This document shows positions 14,308-22,949 of a stretch of DNA of 64,000 nucleotides, one piece after another. The notes below the pieces were generated by a model. That model saw nothing but the letters and a program-made list of their open reading frames with translations. It had not been told where the DNA came from and did no database searches. This DNA comes from Ulvibacterium sp965228935 (GTDB lineage Bacteria > Bacteroidota > Bacteroidia > Flavobacteriales > Flavobacteriaceae), in assembly GCF_965228935.1 (NCBI RefSeq), contig NZ_OZ245846.1:5022001-5086000 (forward strand). Direction: 5' to 3'. The translations under genes were made by a program, and so were the position numbers. Each line of letters begins with the position of its first letter. Position 1 is the first letter of the stretch.

Positions 14308-16662
14308 CTATTTCTTTAAGGTAAAATAAAAGGTTGTGCCACAACCGACTTCACTTTCCAGCCAAATTTTTCCTTCATGGAGGTCTATGATCTTCTTTAC
14401 GATGGAAAGGCCAATTCCCGTGGAACGTTCCTCATTGCCAATGGACTGGAAAATCTTGAAAATCTTTTCATGGTATTCCTTGGGGATGCCCACTCCATTA
14501 TCCTTAATGCTAAATTCCCAGTGGGTCTTTCTATCTATGGAACTGATTTCCACTAGACCCTCTTCCTCCTCAATATTGACCACGGCATTGCTAATCAAAT
14601 TTTGAAAAAGCTGATGTATCTGGGTCTTATCCGCAGTGATGGTGGGCAAGGGGTTCATGATGATTACACTCACGTTATCCGGTACAAAAATGATTTCCCG
14701 TATTTCCTGTACCACGGTATTGAGATCTACCGCCGAGGTATCCAAGGTATCGCTGTTGATACTGGAATACTTCAAAATACCATCGATCAAATTATCCATA
14801 CCCTCTATCTTTTCCTGTATTTGTTGAAGGTTGAATTTTCCATTATCATCCAGGATATCGTGATAATCTTCCGTTAACCAACTGGAAAGGGCACTAATAC
14901 TACGAAGGGGGGATTTCAGATCGTGGGACACGATATGGGCATACTCCTGTAGCCCCTGGTTACTCTTTTCCAATTCTTGCAATAGCTTTTCCTTTTGCAG
15001 TTCCAGTTGCTTTTGGTTCGTAATATCCAAATGAATCCCAATGGAACCGATGACATTTTTGGCATCATCATAACGCGGTGCACCACTTATAAGCCAATGC
15101 CGCGTAGATCCGTTTCTATGGAGTACCTCGATTTCGTAGGAATCCGAAATACCTTTGAGCCGTTTGTCCGTCCTTTCTTCTACAATTTCCCTATTCTGTA
15201 CCTTTAGTACATCTATGGCCGGCCGCCCTAAAAGTTCCTCTTCGGCAAACCCGCTCATTTGGCAAAAACTCTGGTTGGTCAATTGGATGATTCCATTATT
15301 GTCCACCTCTATCAACCCTAGGTTCATATTGGCGATGATATTACTGTATTTTTCCTTTTCGGCCTCTAGGTTCTTCTTGAAATTCTTACGCAGGGTAACA
15401 TCTTGGTAGGTCCACAAGTGTCCCTTGTACACCCCATTGTTGAATATGGGGATATAATCGCGTTCCAAAATTCTTCCGTCCACCATTTCCAATTCATCGG
15501 AAAGTACAAGTTTCCGCTGCTTTAGGATGCTTTCGATCCTTGATACAAAACCTTTTGGATCCTTAAAATGTATTTTGTTCTGTTCCGCGGCATTACTACA
15601 ATCCGCACCTTTTAAATTTTCGGGAGCTACAGGTATTTTGAAAAGGGAACAGAACATTTGATTGGTCAAGGCTATTTTTCGATTTTCATCTTCCAACAAT
15701 ACCCCGGTCTGTAGGTTGGCAATTAAGGTGGAAAGCCTATTTTCTGAGGCCCTCAACTGTTCCTCGGCCTCTACTTCCTTGGAAATATCCTCTATCAAGG
15801 CCACTTGGTACTCCATATTCCCATGCGAATCCTTAACGGCACTTACGGAAGTCTTGGCCAATAAAACGGAGCCATCTTTTTTACGATATTTTTTAATGAT
15901 CACAAACTTATCCAAACTGCCCCTGTTCATCTTCTCCATCATTTTCTGGGTATCATCATCATTATCGGGAACTGAAATATCCCGTATGGACATGGTGTTC
16001 AATTCATCGGAATCATAGCCCAATAACTCGCTAAAGGTGGTGTTGGTCTTAATAATTTTTCCTTTATCCGCTAGTACGATACCCAACGGAGAGTTCTCCA
16101 CGATGATATCGAGTTGTTTTCGCTGTTCCCCAAGCAACTCCTTGATCTCCATTTCCCGTGTAATGTCCCTTATGATGCCCTGGGCCGCTATGGGTTTGTT
16201 CGCTTTATCATAAATAAGACTGCTATTGATCTGTACCCATTTTTCGGATTGGTCCTTGATTCGTATTTTGGATCGGTAGTTTTTAAGGGTTCCTACTTCC
16301 AATAAGGATTTAAAGGATTCTGCCGTATATTGAACGTAGTCCGGGTGTACCAGTTTCGAAAGATCAATGGGTTCCTTTTGCTCGTCATAACCCAAAAAAT
16401 CCCGTGCCGATGTATTCATATTGATTACATTGCCCTGCAAATCCATTACTACATAGGGGTCAATGATGTTGATAAAAACCCCGTCCATTTCAGAGGCTTT
16501 TTCGGAAAGAAGGTTTTCCAGCTTGCTGTTGGCCTGTTTTAGATGGTGGGTTACATCATAGAGCTCCTTGGATTTCTCCTCCAAAATCCGTTCCGCTTGC
16601 TGGCGTGCCTTTTTTTGGCGCTCAAGCGCTTTTTTAAGAAGAGCGACTTCCTTACTGTCCAT
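14308..16662 (-). CDS. Multi-PAS sensor histidine kinase
   Basis: About 784 aa from ATG at 16662 (MDSKEVALLKKALERQKKAR); an open extension to 16695 would run deeper into the H-NOX gene and is less likely. The coiled-coil N-terminus (residues 5-60) is followed by four PAS/PAC modules (VMDLQGNVINMNTSARDFLGYD; SPLGIVLADKGKIIKTNTTFSELLGYD; NLQTGVLLEDENRK; NLGLIEVDNNGIIQLTNQSFC). Then come HisKA (EYAHIVSHDLKSPLRSI) and HATPase_c (DNGVGIPKEYHEKIFKIFQ; STGIGLSIVKKI). It has no transmembrane helix and no receiver domain, so it is a cytosolic kinase that needs the separate receiver/Hpt proteins. The stop of the H-NOX gene overlaps its start by 11 bp. H-NOX proteins typically regulate such partner kinases. 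Confidence 0.92.
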   Translation of the reverse strand: MDSKEVALLKKALERQKKARQQAERILEEKSKELYDVTHHLKQANSKLENLLSEKASEMDGVFINIIDPYVVMDLQGNVINMNTSARDFLGYDEQKEPIDLSKLVHPDYVQYTAESFKSLLEVGTLKNYRSKIRIKDQSEKWVQINSSLIYDKANKPIAAQGIIRDITREMEIKELLGEQRKQLDIIVENSPLGIVLADKGKIIKTNTTFSELLGYDSDELNTMSIRDISVPDNDDDTQKMMEKMNRGSLDKFVIIKKYRKKDGSVLLAKTSVSAVKDSHGNMEYQVALIEDISKEVEAEEQLRASENRLSTLIANLQTGVLLEDENRKIALTNQMFCSLFKIPVAPENLKGADCSNAAEQNKIHFKDPKGFVSRIESILKQRKLVLSDELEMVDGRILERDYIPIFNNGVYKGHLWTYQDVTLRKNFKKNLEAEKEKYSNIIANMNLGLIEVDNNGIIQLTNQSFCQMSGFAEEELLGRPAIDVLKVQNREIVEERTDKRLKGISDSYEIEVLHRNGSTRHWLISGAPRYDDAKNVIGSIGIHLDITNQKQLELQKEKLLQELEKSNQGLQEYAHIVSHDLKSPLRSISALSSWLTEDYHDILDDNGKFNLQQIQEKIEGMDNLIDGILKYSSINSDTLDTSAVDLNTVVQEIREIIFVPDNVSVIIMNPLPTITADKTQIHQLFQNLISNAVVNIEEEEGLVEISSIDRKTHWEFSIKDNGVGIPKEYHEKIFKIFQSIGNEERSTGIGLSIVKKIIDLHEGKIWLESEVGCGTTFYFTLKK

Positions 16663-17197
16663 TTTGGACAATGTCAAATTTAACTTCGGTACCATCTTCC
16701 TTTAAGAGTTGATAGGTGATATCCGCTTTGCCATTGAAGTGTTCAAAAGTTTTTTCGATTAAGCCATGGGCCAACCTATATAATCCCCGGGACGAGGAAT
16801 AGATCATGGAAATTGAAGTATCCGTCTTTTCCAAAATTTTAAAGGCGGGCAATTCGGCATCCGGATATAGTTTTTTTACATGTACGTGAATGTGATCTTC
16901 AATGGAATACAAAAGTCCTAAAGGTGATTTATAGCTTTGTATTACCTCCGGATGGGCCTTGCCCAGACTATTGAAAAGATAAAGCCCAAAAGTGTAAATA
17001 AGATCTCCAACAGGGATATCCACCTCCTGGCTCAGACCGGTAATAAGGCTTACCATTTCATTAAAATCATAGGTACCTACCGAGGTATATATCCCTTCCG
17101 AGGGCAGATCCGCTTTTTCAATAATGGTATCCACTGTTTCCAGACCGAATTTGGATTCGACCATTTCCAAAAATTCCGTAAAAACAATTCCTTTCAT
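16652..17197 (-). CDS. H-NOX heme nitric-oxide sensor
   Basis: A 181-aa H-NOX/HNOB protein. It opens MKGIVFTEFLEMVESKFGLE, the family's N-terminal helix. The proximal heme ligand is best assigned to H104 (IEDHIHVHVKKLYPDAELP). The YxSxR heme-propionate clamp is Y133-S135-R137 (MIYSSSRGL). No distal-pocket Tyr needed for O2 binding is evident, which fits facultative NO-selective sensors, though this is a judgement by eye. It is a cytosolic stand-alone sensor expected to modulate the overlapping downstream kinase in response to NO. It is the second gene of the operon, 77 bp after the receiver gene, with an 8-bp inverted repeat (17243-17275) in between. Confidence 0.93.
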   Translation of the reverse strand: MKGIVFTEFLEMVESKFGLETVDTIIEKADLPSEGIYTSVGTYDFNEMVSLITGLSQEVDIPVGDLIYTFGLYLFNSLGKAHPEVIQSYKSPLGLLYSIEDHIHVHVKKLYPDAELPAFKILEKTDTSISMIYSSSRGLYRLAHGLIEKTFEHFNGKADITYQLLKEDGTEVKFDIVQNGQ

Positions 17198-17274
17198 TTT
17201 GATTTAATTTCAAAAATAAAAGTAAGAAAAGTATCACCTATGACAGAAAATTTGTTGTGAAACCGGGTTTTCTG

Positions 17275-17676
17275 TTAGCCTTTTACCAGTTCGTTAACAT
17301 CCCAGTACTCCAAAACCCTTTGCAGTTTGGATTGATATTCCTCATATTTTAGGGGCTTTATCACGTATCCGGCAATTCCGATCTTATAACATTCCAGTAA
17401 ATCGGCCCGATTTTCGGAAGTTGTAAGGATAACCGTGGGCAGGTATTTTAGGGTATCATGCGCCTTAAGAATTTTTAGGAATTCTATCCCGCTCATTCTG
17501 GGCATATTCAGATCCAGGAGGATAATATCCGGGAGAGCGCTATCGGACTTCAGTTTTTGTAAGGCTTCCTCGCCATTTCTTGCTTCGGTAATAACGTGCT
17601 TGAGCTTGAGCTTTGAGACCGTCCGTCTTAACTTCATAAGCTCAATATTATCATCTTCGATAAATAGGATATTCAT
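17275..17676 (-). CDS. Single-domain response regulator (CheY/Rcp1-like)
   Basis: A 133-aa receiver-only protein: acidic pocket E7-D8-D9, phospho-acceptor D55 (DIILLDLNMPRMSGIEFL), T/S at VILTTSE, Lys in GYVIKPL. With no output domain it is likely the phosphate shuttle between the histidine kinase (which lacks a receiver) and the Hpt protein, completing a split four-step relay to LytTR D53. It is the first gene of the H-NOX operon. An operator-like block lies 62-93 bp upstream of its start. Confidence 0.92.
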   Translation of the reverse strand: MNILFIEDDNIELMKLRRTVSKLKLKHVITEARNGEEALQKLKSDSALPDIILLDLNMPRMSGIEFLKILKAHDTLKYLPTVILTTSENRADLLECYKIGIAGYVIKPLKYEEYQSKLQRVLEYWDVNELVKG

Positions 17677-17701
17677 GTTTTTGTGCCTTGGAATTCCATG
17701 A

Positions 17702-17769
17702 TAAATTTCAAAATTTTAGAGATTTTTGCTTTGGCCCTATAGACGGATGGACAATAACTGTAGACGAAT
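17702..17769 (-). promoter_or_regulatory. Candidate LytTR operator, H-NOX operon (site A)
   Basis: Two direct repeats, TAGACGGATGG (17740-17750) and TAGACGAATGG (17761-17771), are spaced 21 bp start to start. This is the two-turn spacing expected for LytTR dimers. On the minus strand they read CCATCCGTC and CCATTCGTC, close to the CCGTTCGTC core known for AlgR, a LytTR protein. A weak -7-like GAAATTTA lies at 17702-17709. Two relatives of the block (sites B and C) lie upstream of the DUF4114 and peptide genes. The rest of 17772-17886 holds no gene. Confidence 0.5.
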
Positions 17770-17886
17770 GGTAGATAGGTTTAGGTGAATTAAAATTAGA
17801 AAACGGATAATAAGGTTTCTTATGGCTTTAAATCCATAGGGCCTCCATGTATTCAACATTGAAGGTTATTCAAAATCAAGTATTAA

Positions 17887-19368
17887 TCAAGCGAGAATAT
17901 CCTTTACTACATGTCCGTGTACATCGGTAAGCCGATATCTCCTTCCCTGATGCTTAAAGACCAACCGCTCATGATCAATACCCAGCTGATTCAGAAGGGT
18001 CGCTTGAAAATCATGTACATGGACCGGGTTTTCAACAATGTTATAGCCAAAGGGATCGGTCTTCCCGTACACCATTCCGGGTTTGATGCCCCCGCCGGCC
18101 ATCCACATGCTAAAACTTCTTGGGTGATGGTCCCTGCCATAGTTATCCTTCGTCAACTTTCCTTGGGAAAAACTAGTCCTTCCAAACTCACCTCCCCAAA
18201 CTACCAAGGTATCCTCCAAGAGACCGCGTTGTTTTAAATCCTTCACCAAAGCAGCGGATGCTTGATCTGATGATCGGGCCATTTTTACGATTTCCGTGGG
18301 GAGGTTGCCATGCTGGTCCCAACCCATATGGTAAAGTTGGATGAAGTTCACATCGCGTTCTGCCAATCTTCTGGCCATAAGGCAATTGTAGGCATAGGTA
18401 CCAGGGATACGGGCATCCTTACCGTACATATCAAAGATATAATCCGGTTCTTGGGAAAGATCCGCAATCTCCGGAACACTGGCCTGCATACGATAGGCCA
18501 TTTCATACTGGCTGATCTTTGAATCGATTTCGGGATCGCCCCATACCTTTTTTTGCTCGGCCTCCAGTTGGGAAAGGTAATCCAATTCGCGTCTCCTACT
18601 CTTTTTATCTATTCCCATAGGATTGCTCAAATACAATACGGGATCGGAACCCGACCTAAATTGTACACCTTGGTGGTGCGATGGTAAAAATCCGCTATTC
18701 CAGGCCTGCATGTTCAGATTTTGTGCACTGTCCTTCCCTCTGGACAGCAGTACAATAAATGAAGGCATGTTATCATTGGAACTTCCCAATCCATAGCTCA
18801 TCCAGGAACCCATACTGGGTCTTCCTACCTGTTGTGACCCGGTCTGCATAAAAATCACTGCCGGTTCGTGGTTGATCGCCTCGGTATACATGGAGTTGAT
18901 CATACAGATATCCTCGGCTATACCGGAAGTGTGCTTCATCAATTCGCTAAAATACCCCCCTGTTTTTGAATGTTGATGAAATTTGAACTTGGATCCCACC
19001 AACGGAAAACTGGATTGCGCGGCCAGCATACCGGATACGCGTTGACCGTTTCTGACGGAGTCGGGAATTTCCTCTCCCCAGCGATTCATTAGCTCGGGTT
19101 TATAATCGAAAAGCTCAAACTGACTGGGCCCACCACTTTGAAAGAGGTAAATGACCCTTTTGGCCCTTGGTGTATGGTGTGGGCCCGAAAGGACTCCACC
19201 ATTGCTCAAAGTAGCCGCTTTGATATCCCTGGGGCCCGGTGAGGCCAATAGATCCGGAAAAATCAAGCTGCCCAGGGCGAGACTGCCCAGTCCCCGGCTC
19301 GTGGTACGAAGGAATTCCCTTCTGTTCTGCAGGTATTTTGCTTTTTGGATGTCCTTGCTATAATCCAT
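17887..19368 (-). CDS. DUF1501 family secreted protein
   Basis: A 493-aa DUF1501 protein (PF07394; sulfatase-like alkaline-phosphatase superfamily). It opens with a twin-arginine-like leader (RREFLRTTSRGLGSLALGSLIFP). Family blocks include FQSGGPSQFELFDYKPEL, MINSMYTEAINHEPA, QLYHMGWDQHGNLP, LVVWGGEFGRT and GRDHHPRSFSMWMAGGGIKPG; the last block is the hallmark. It is probably exported folded to the periplasm. It is always paired with the PSCyt1/DUF1549/DUF1553 protein encoded 4 bp upstream in the same operon. The biochemical role is unsettled; involvement in polysaccharide or sulfated-sugar handling is suspected in planctomycetes. Confidence 0.92.
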   Translation of the reverse strand: MDYSKDIQKAKYLQNRREFLRTTSRGLGSLALGSLIFPDLLASPGPRDIKAATLSNGGVLSGPHHTPRAKRVIYLFQSGGPSQFELFDYKPELMNRWGEEIPDSVRNGQRVSGMLAAQSSFPLVGSKFKFHQHSKTGGYFSELMKHTSGIAEDICMINSMYTEAINHEPAVIFMQTGSQQVGRPSMGSWMSYGLGSSNDNMPSFIVLLSRGKDSAQNLNMQAWNSGFLPSHHQGVQFRSGSDPVLYLSNPMGIDKKSRRRELDYLSQLEAEQKKVWGDPEIDSKISQYEMAYRMQASVPEIADLSQEPDYIFDMYGKDARIPGTYAYNCLMARRLAERDVNFIQLYHMGWDQHGNLPTEIVKMARSSDQASAALVKDLKQRGLLEDTLVVWGGEFGRTSFSQGKLTKDNYGRDHHPRSFSMWMAGGGIKPGMVYGKTDPFGYNIVENPVHVHDFQATLLNQLGIDHERLVFKHQGRRYRLTDVHGHVVKDILA

Positions 19369-19372
19369 AGTT

Positions 19373-22300
19373 CTAGTTTTTGTAATAGGCCTCCGTGGAA
19401 TTCAAGACCGTATTGGCTACTCGGGCCAATGCCGCATTTTCTATTATGGGAATTTCGCGAGCGGGTTCCATCGCCCCAATACTTAAAAATTTCTTCGCTT
19501 CGGTAGGCTTGGAGGCAAAATAATCTTTCTCTTCGTGATACTGCCGGGTCAATATGTTCCTTTCGTTTTGTGTGGGTGTCCTTCCGATCAATGCCATAAA
19601 AACTCCATCAATGGCACCGGGTAGGTCAAACGATGTTTCCTTCCATATTCTTTCGGAAAGTACCCTACAGGCCTCGATAACCTGTGGGCTGTTCAATAGC
19701 ACAAGTGCCTGAAGTGGTGTGTTGCTGCGCTGCCTTTCCACTTGGCATTCACTTCGGTTGGAGGCATCAAAAACCAGCATACCGGGGGCAGGAACATTCC
19801 GCTTCCAAAAGGTATAGAGGCTACGTCGATATAAGCCGTTTTCATAATCCACTTCATAATCCGGGAAAAAGGCATGGGTTATCGTTTCCCGCCATAGGCC
19901 TTCGGGCTGGTACGGAAAAACCGATTTCCCGCCTATCCTTGGTTCAAGGAGGCCACTGGCCGCCAGGACATTATCCCGCACCATTTCTGCGGACCTCCGG
20001 TATCTAGGACTTCTTGCCAATAAGATGTTATCCGGGTCAATGTCCTTAAGGTCCTCCCGTACAACGGAAGATTGCCTATATGTGGCCGATGTGACCATTT
20101 GCCGGACCAGTCGTTTTACGTCCCATCCGTTTTCCATAAAATCAACGGCCAACCAGTCCAGAAGCTCGGGATGACTGGGCAAGGCCCCTTGATTGCCAAA
20201 ATCCTCATTGGTAGAGACCAATCCTTGGCCAAACATTAAATACCATATTTGATTTACGGCGACACGGGCCGTCAATGGATTGTCTTCATGTACCAGCCAT
20301 TTTCCCAGACCGTATCTATTACGGGGTAAATTTTCCGGCCAAGGTAGAATGGTTTCGGGAACATCGCGCCCTACCTTATCGGTCGGGGCATCATACTGAC
20401 CCCGATCTAAAATATAGGTAGGCCGTTCCTTATCCAAATCGCCCATCACCATGATTTCCTGAACGGTATCCATCGTCTGGATCTCGCGAAGTTGAATTTC
20501 ACGCAAAGCGTCCCGTTCTTTTTTCAGCTTTTCATCCAAGTGGAGCGTATAAAATTCCGTTGCTGCCTCCGATGTGGAAGCCATAGCTTGTTGGAACGAT
20601 TCCCTCCCCCTTTCTGCATCATACAAGTATCGGGCCATGAGCTCTCCCGCTTCGACGTTCAGGATACGAACATCATCCAGGAAACCGCCATCAAAATGCT
20701 GGTCATAATGGCTGGCCCCCAAAATAAGGCCCTGATAATGCATATAGACCGTAGCACGTTTGTCGGTATAGGGCTTTGTGGATCTGAGTACATTGTTCCG
20801 GAGAATTTCCGGATCCCTTAATTGTCCATTTTGATAGATTTTCATACCCTTGGCATCACTGGAGCCATCATAGGTCCATACAAAATGCTGCCATTCGTTT
20901 AGTGGTAATTCTTCCTTTAAACGAAGGTCCAAGGATTGATAGGGATGTGCATGGCTTAACCTAAAGGACAACCTGGTACTGTCCAATACCACGTCCCAAC
21001 CCCGATAACCCTGTATGCGACCGTTACCATTATAGAAAACACGGGCCTCGTCAAATTTCTTGGGGGTTTTGATCCAAAAGCTTACGGTAAAAGGTTCTGT
21101 TCGCTCAAAACTGATCCTACTTCCGTCCGCTATCAATTGCCCTTCCTGATATTCCAAAGCCAGACCTTTCTTCTCTGGGACAAAGGCATGCCCATGGTAC
21201 TTCGCGTCCTTGGAACCTTTTGCACGATCTCGGCTTATTCCATTGGCCGATTGGTCAAAATCGAGATGCACCATGGTGGCATCATCCGCTATGCTTTCCA
21301 TAATTTTGGCGGAGGGATCGGAACTTGCCCATTCCAGGGCCAATGGCTTCCTTTTCCCAACTTCCTCCTGAATATGGGACGATTTCGTCTTAATCTCACG
21401 CTTCAGGAATTCCCATAGTTTCGCAACACTTTCTTCCCCGGGCACTGGCATTACAGGTCCCGCATTCATGGAAAGTTCAGGTGGGGCATCATTTCCATTC
21501 TCGATGGAATTGTACGCGAATATGGCATCCCCTCGCTCCACCGTACTATTGAAAAAACTAAACAGCTCAAAATAGTCCTTTTGGGATATGGGGTCGTATT
21601 TGTGATCATGGCAGCGGGCACAAGCCACTGTTAGGCCCATAAAGGCCGTACCTATGGTATTGGTTCGGTCGGCAACGTATTCCACCCGGAACTCCTCCGG
21701 TATGACTCCGCCCTCGGAGTTTTGCTTGTGCAAACGGTTAAAAGCCGTGGCCAACCTTTGCTCATGGGTACTTTCGGGAATTTGGTCTCCTCCTACCTGC
21801 CAAAGGACAAAATCGTCATAGGGCAAATTTTGGTTATAGGCATCGATGACCCAATCGCGATAAGGCCACATCTCATGGTGAAAATCGTCCAAGTATCCTT
21901 CACTATCCGCAAAACGTGCCACGTCCAGCCAATGGGCCGCCATTCGTTCGCCGTACGAAGGCAAGGCCAATAGGCTATCGACCAATCTTTCATAGTAATC
22001 CGGGGCACCGTCGGCCATAATACGTTTTACCTCTTCCACCGAGGGCGGTAGGCCGGTCAGATCAAAATATAACCTGCGTATCAATACTTCCCGCCGCGCC
22101 ATCGGGGAAGGTTCAATATCGTTTTCCTCCAGTTTGGCCGCTATAAAATGGTCGATTTCATTACTGGCCCAATCCTTGCCTGCTTTGGGAACTTTCTTTT
22201 TTTCAGGTTTGGTAAAGGCCCAATGGGGTTTGTATTCGGCACCTTGTTCTATCCATTTGCTGATATACGCAATCTCTGTTGGACTGAGGGTGAGGTTCGA

Positions 22301-22663
22301 TTCCGGAGGAGGCATCACTTGATCTGGATCGGTCGCCACCATTCGGTGATATACCTCGCTCTTTCCCAGGTTGCCCGGTCTAATGGCAACTCCGGCCCCC
22401 GAGCGCAATGCGGCATATGCCGAATCGGCTATATCCAACCTCAAACTGGCTTTCTGATTATTTTTGTCCGGTCCGTGACAAGCGAAACATCGGTCCGAAA
22501 GGATGGGCTTAATATGATAGTTAAAGTCGATGACCTCGGGCAGCTTGGCCTCGGCCAATTTAACTTCCTTAGGTTTGTCCACTCCACAGCCCATAACGAG
22601 CGCGCCCAGGAACACTAACAGTAAGCAAGTTTTTCCCTTATACATTTCCTTTATCTTTCCCAT
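19373..22663 (-). CDS. PSD1-type protein: PSCyt1 - DUF1549 - LamG - DUF1553
   Basis: A 1096-aa predicted lipoprotein with signal KGKTCLLLVFLGALVMGC (the start could be the Met six codons in). The planctomycete cytochrome-c-like module (PSCyt1) holds heme motif CFACH near residue 60. DUF1549 (DHFIAAKLEENDIEPSPMARREVLIRRLYFDLTGLPPS ... ACARCHDHKYDPISQKDYFELF) carries a second CxxCH. A concanavalin-like LamG insert (PFTVSFWIKTPKKF ... WQHFVWTYDGSSDAKGMKIYQNGQ) precedes DUF1553 (LPRNRYGLGKWLVHEDNPLTARVAVNQIWYLMFGQGLVSTNEDFG). It is an extracytoplasmic redox or carbohydrate-binding protein; the reaction is unknown. It is transcribed with the DUF1501 gene. Confidence 0.92.
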   Translation of the reverse strand: MGKIKEMYKGKTCLLLVFLGALVMGCGVDKPKEVKLAEAKLPEVIDFNYHIKPILSDRCFACHGPDKNNQKASLRLDIADSAYAALRSGAGVAIRPGNLGKSEVYHRMVATDPDQVMPPPESNLTLSPTEIAYISKWIEQGAEYKPHWAFTKPEKKKVPKAGKDWASNEIDHFIAAKLEENDIEPSPMARREVLIRRLYFDLTGLPPSVEEVKRIMADGAPDYYERLVDSLLALPSYGERMAAHWLDVARFADSEGYLDDFHHEMWPYRDWVIDAYNQNLPYDDFVLWQVGGDQIPESTHEQRLATAFNRLHKQNSEGGVIPEEFRVEYVADRTNTIGTAFMGLTVACARCHDHKYDPISQKDYFELFSFFNSTVERGDAIFAYNSIENGNDAPPELSMNAGPVMPVPGEESVAKLWEFLKREIKTKSSHIQEEVGKRKPLALEWASSDPSAKIMESIADDATMVHLDFDQSANGISRDRAKGSKDAKYHGHAFVPEKKGLALEYQEGQLIADGSRISFERTEPFTVSFWIKTPKKFDEARVFYNGNGRIQGYRGWDVVLDSTRLSFRLSHAHPYQSLDLRLKEELPLNEWQHFVWTYDGSSDAKGMKIYQNGQLRDPEILRNNVLRSTKPYTDKRATVYMHYQGLILGASHYDQHFDGGFLDDVRILNVEAGELMARYLYDAERGRESFQQAMASTSEAATEFYTLHLDEKLKKERDALREIQLREIQTMDTVQEIMVMGDLDKERPTYILDRGQYDAPTDKVGRDVPETILPWPENLPRNRYGLGKWLVHEDNPLTARVAVNQIWYLMFGQGLVSTNEDFGNQGALPSHPELLDWLAVDFMENGWDVKRLVRQMVTSATYRQSSVVREDLKDIDPDNILLARSPRYRRSAEMVRDNVLAASGLLEPRIGGKSVFPYQPEGLWRETITHAFFPDYEVDYENGLYRRSLYTFWKRNVPAPGMLVFDASNRSECQVERQRSNTPLQALVLLNSPQVIEACRVLSERIWKETSFDLPGAIDGVFMALIGRTPTQNERNILTRQYHEEKDYFASKPTEAKKFLSIGAMEPAREIPIIENAALARVANTVLNSTEAYYKN

Positions 22664-22772
22664 AGATCAACTTAGTCAAATAGCAATTTTTCAAGAATCG
22701 GTATAACTTCAATATTCCACAATCGTCAAAAGTCAAATCCAATTATCCGAACGATCTATGGAAATACTTTGT

Positions 22773-22780
22773 TATATTTG
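22773..22780 (+). promoter_or_regulatory. -7 promoter element of tRNA-Leu
   Basis: TATATTTG matches the Bacteroidota sigma-A -7 consensus TAnnTTTG exactly and lies 18 bp before the tRNA. A matching -33 TTTG at the right spacing is not obvious. Confidence 0.5.
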
Positions 22781-22798
22781 CCCTTCATTTTCAACCGA

Positions 22799-22882
22799 GC
22801 GCACGTGGCGGAATTGGTAGACGCGCTAGCTTGAGGGGCTAGTGGCCATTAGGCCGTGGAAGTTCGAGTCTTCTCGTGCGCA
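22799..22882 (+). tRNA. tRNA-Leu (anticodon GAG)
   Basis: An 84-nt class II tRNA. The acceptor stem GCGCACG pairs with CGTGCGC (22875-22881), discriminator A. The D-arm is GGCGGAATTGGTAGACGC. The anticodon stem CTAGC/GCTAG encloses loop TTGAGGG, so the anticodon is GAG, reading CTC/CTT. The long variable arm is TGGCCATTAGGCCGT and the T-loop GTTCGAGTC. The CCA end is not encoded (ACCT follows), so it must be added enzymatically. A terminator follows directly. Confidence 0.97.
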
Positions 22883-22889
22883 CCTCAAG

Positions 22890-22920
22890 TGCCGTGGCAG
22901 AATTTGCCATGGCATTTTTT
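22890..22920 (+). terminator. Intrinsic terminator of tRNA-Leu
   Basis: TGCCGTGGCA / TGCCATGGCA form a 10-bp stem (one G-T pair) with a 5-nt loop, followed by TTTTTT. It begins 8 nt after the tRNA. Confidence 0.9.
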
Positions 22921-22949
22921 ATTTCCCGCTTTCCCTACCTTTAGATCAG

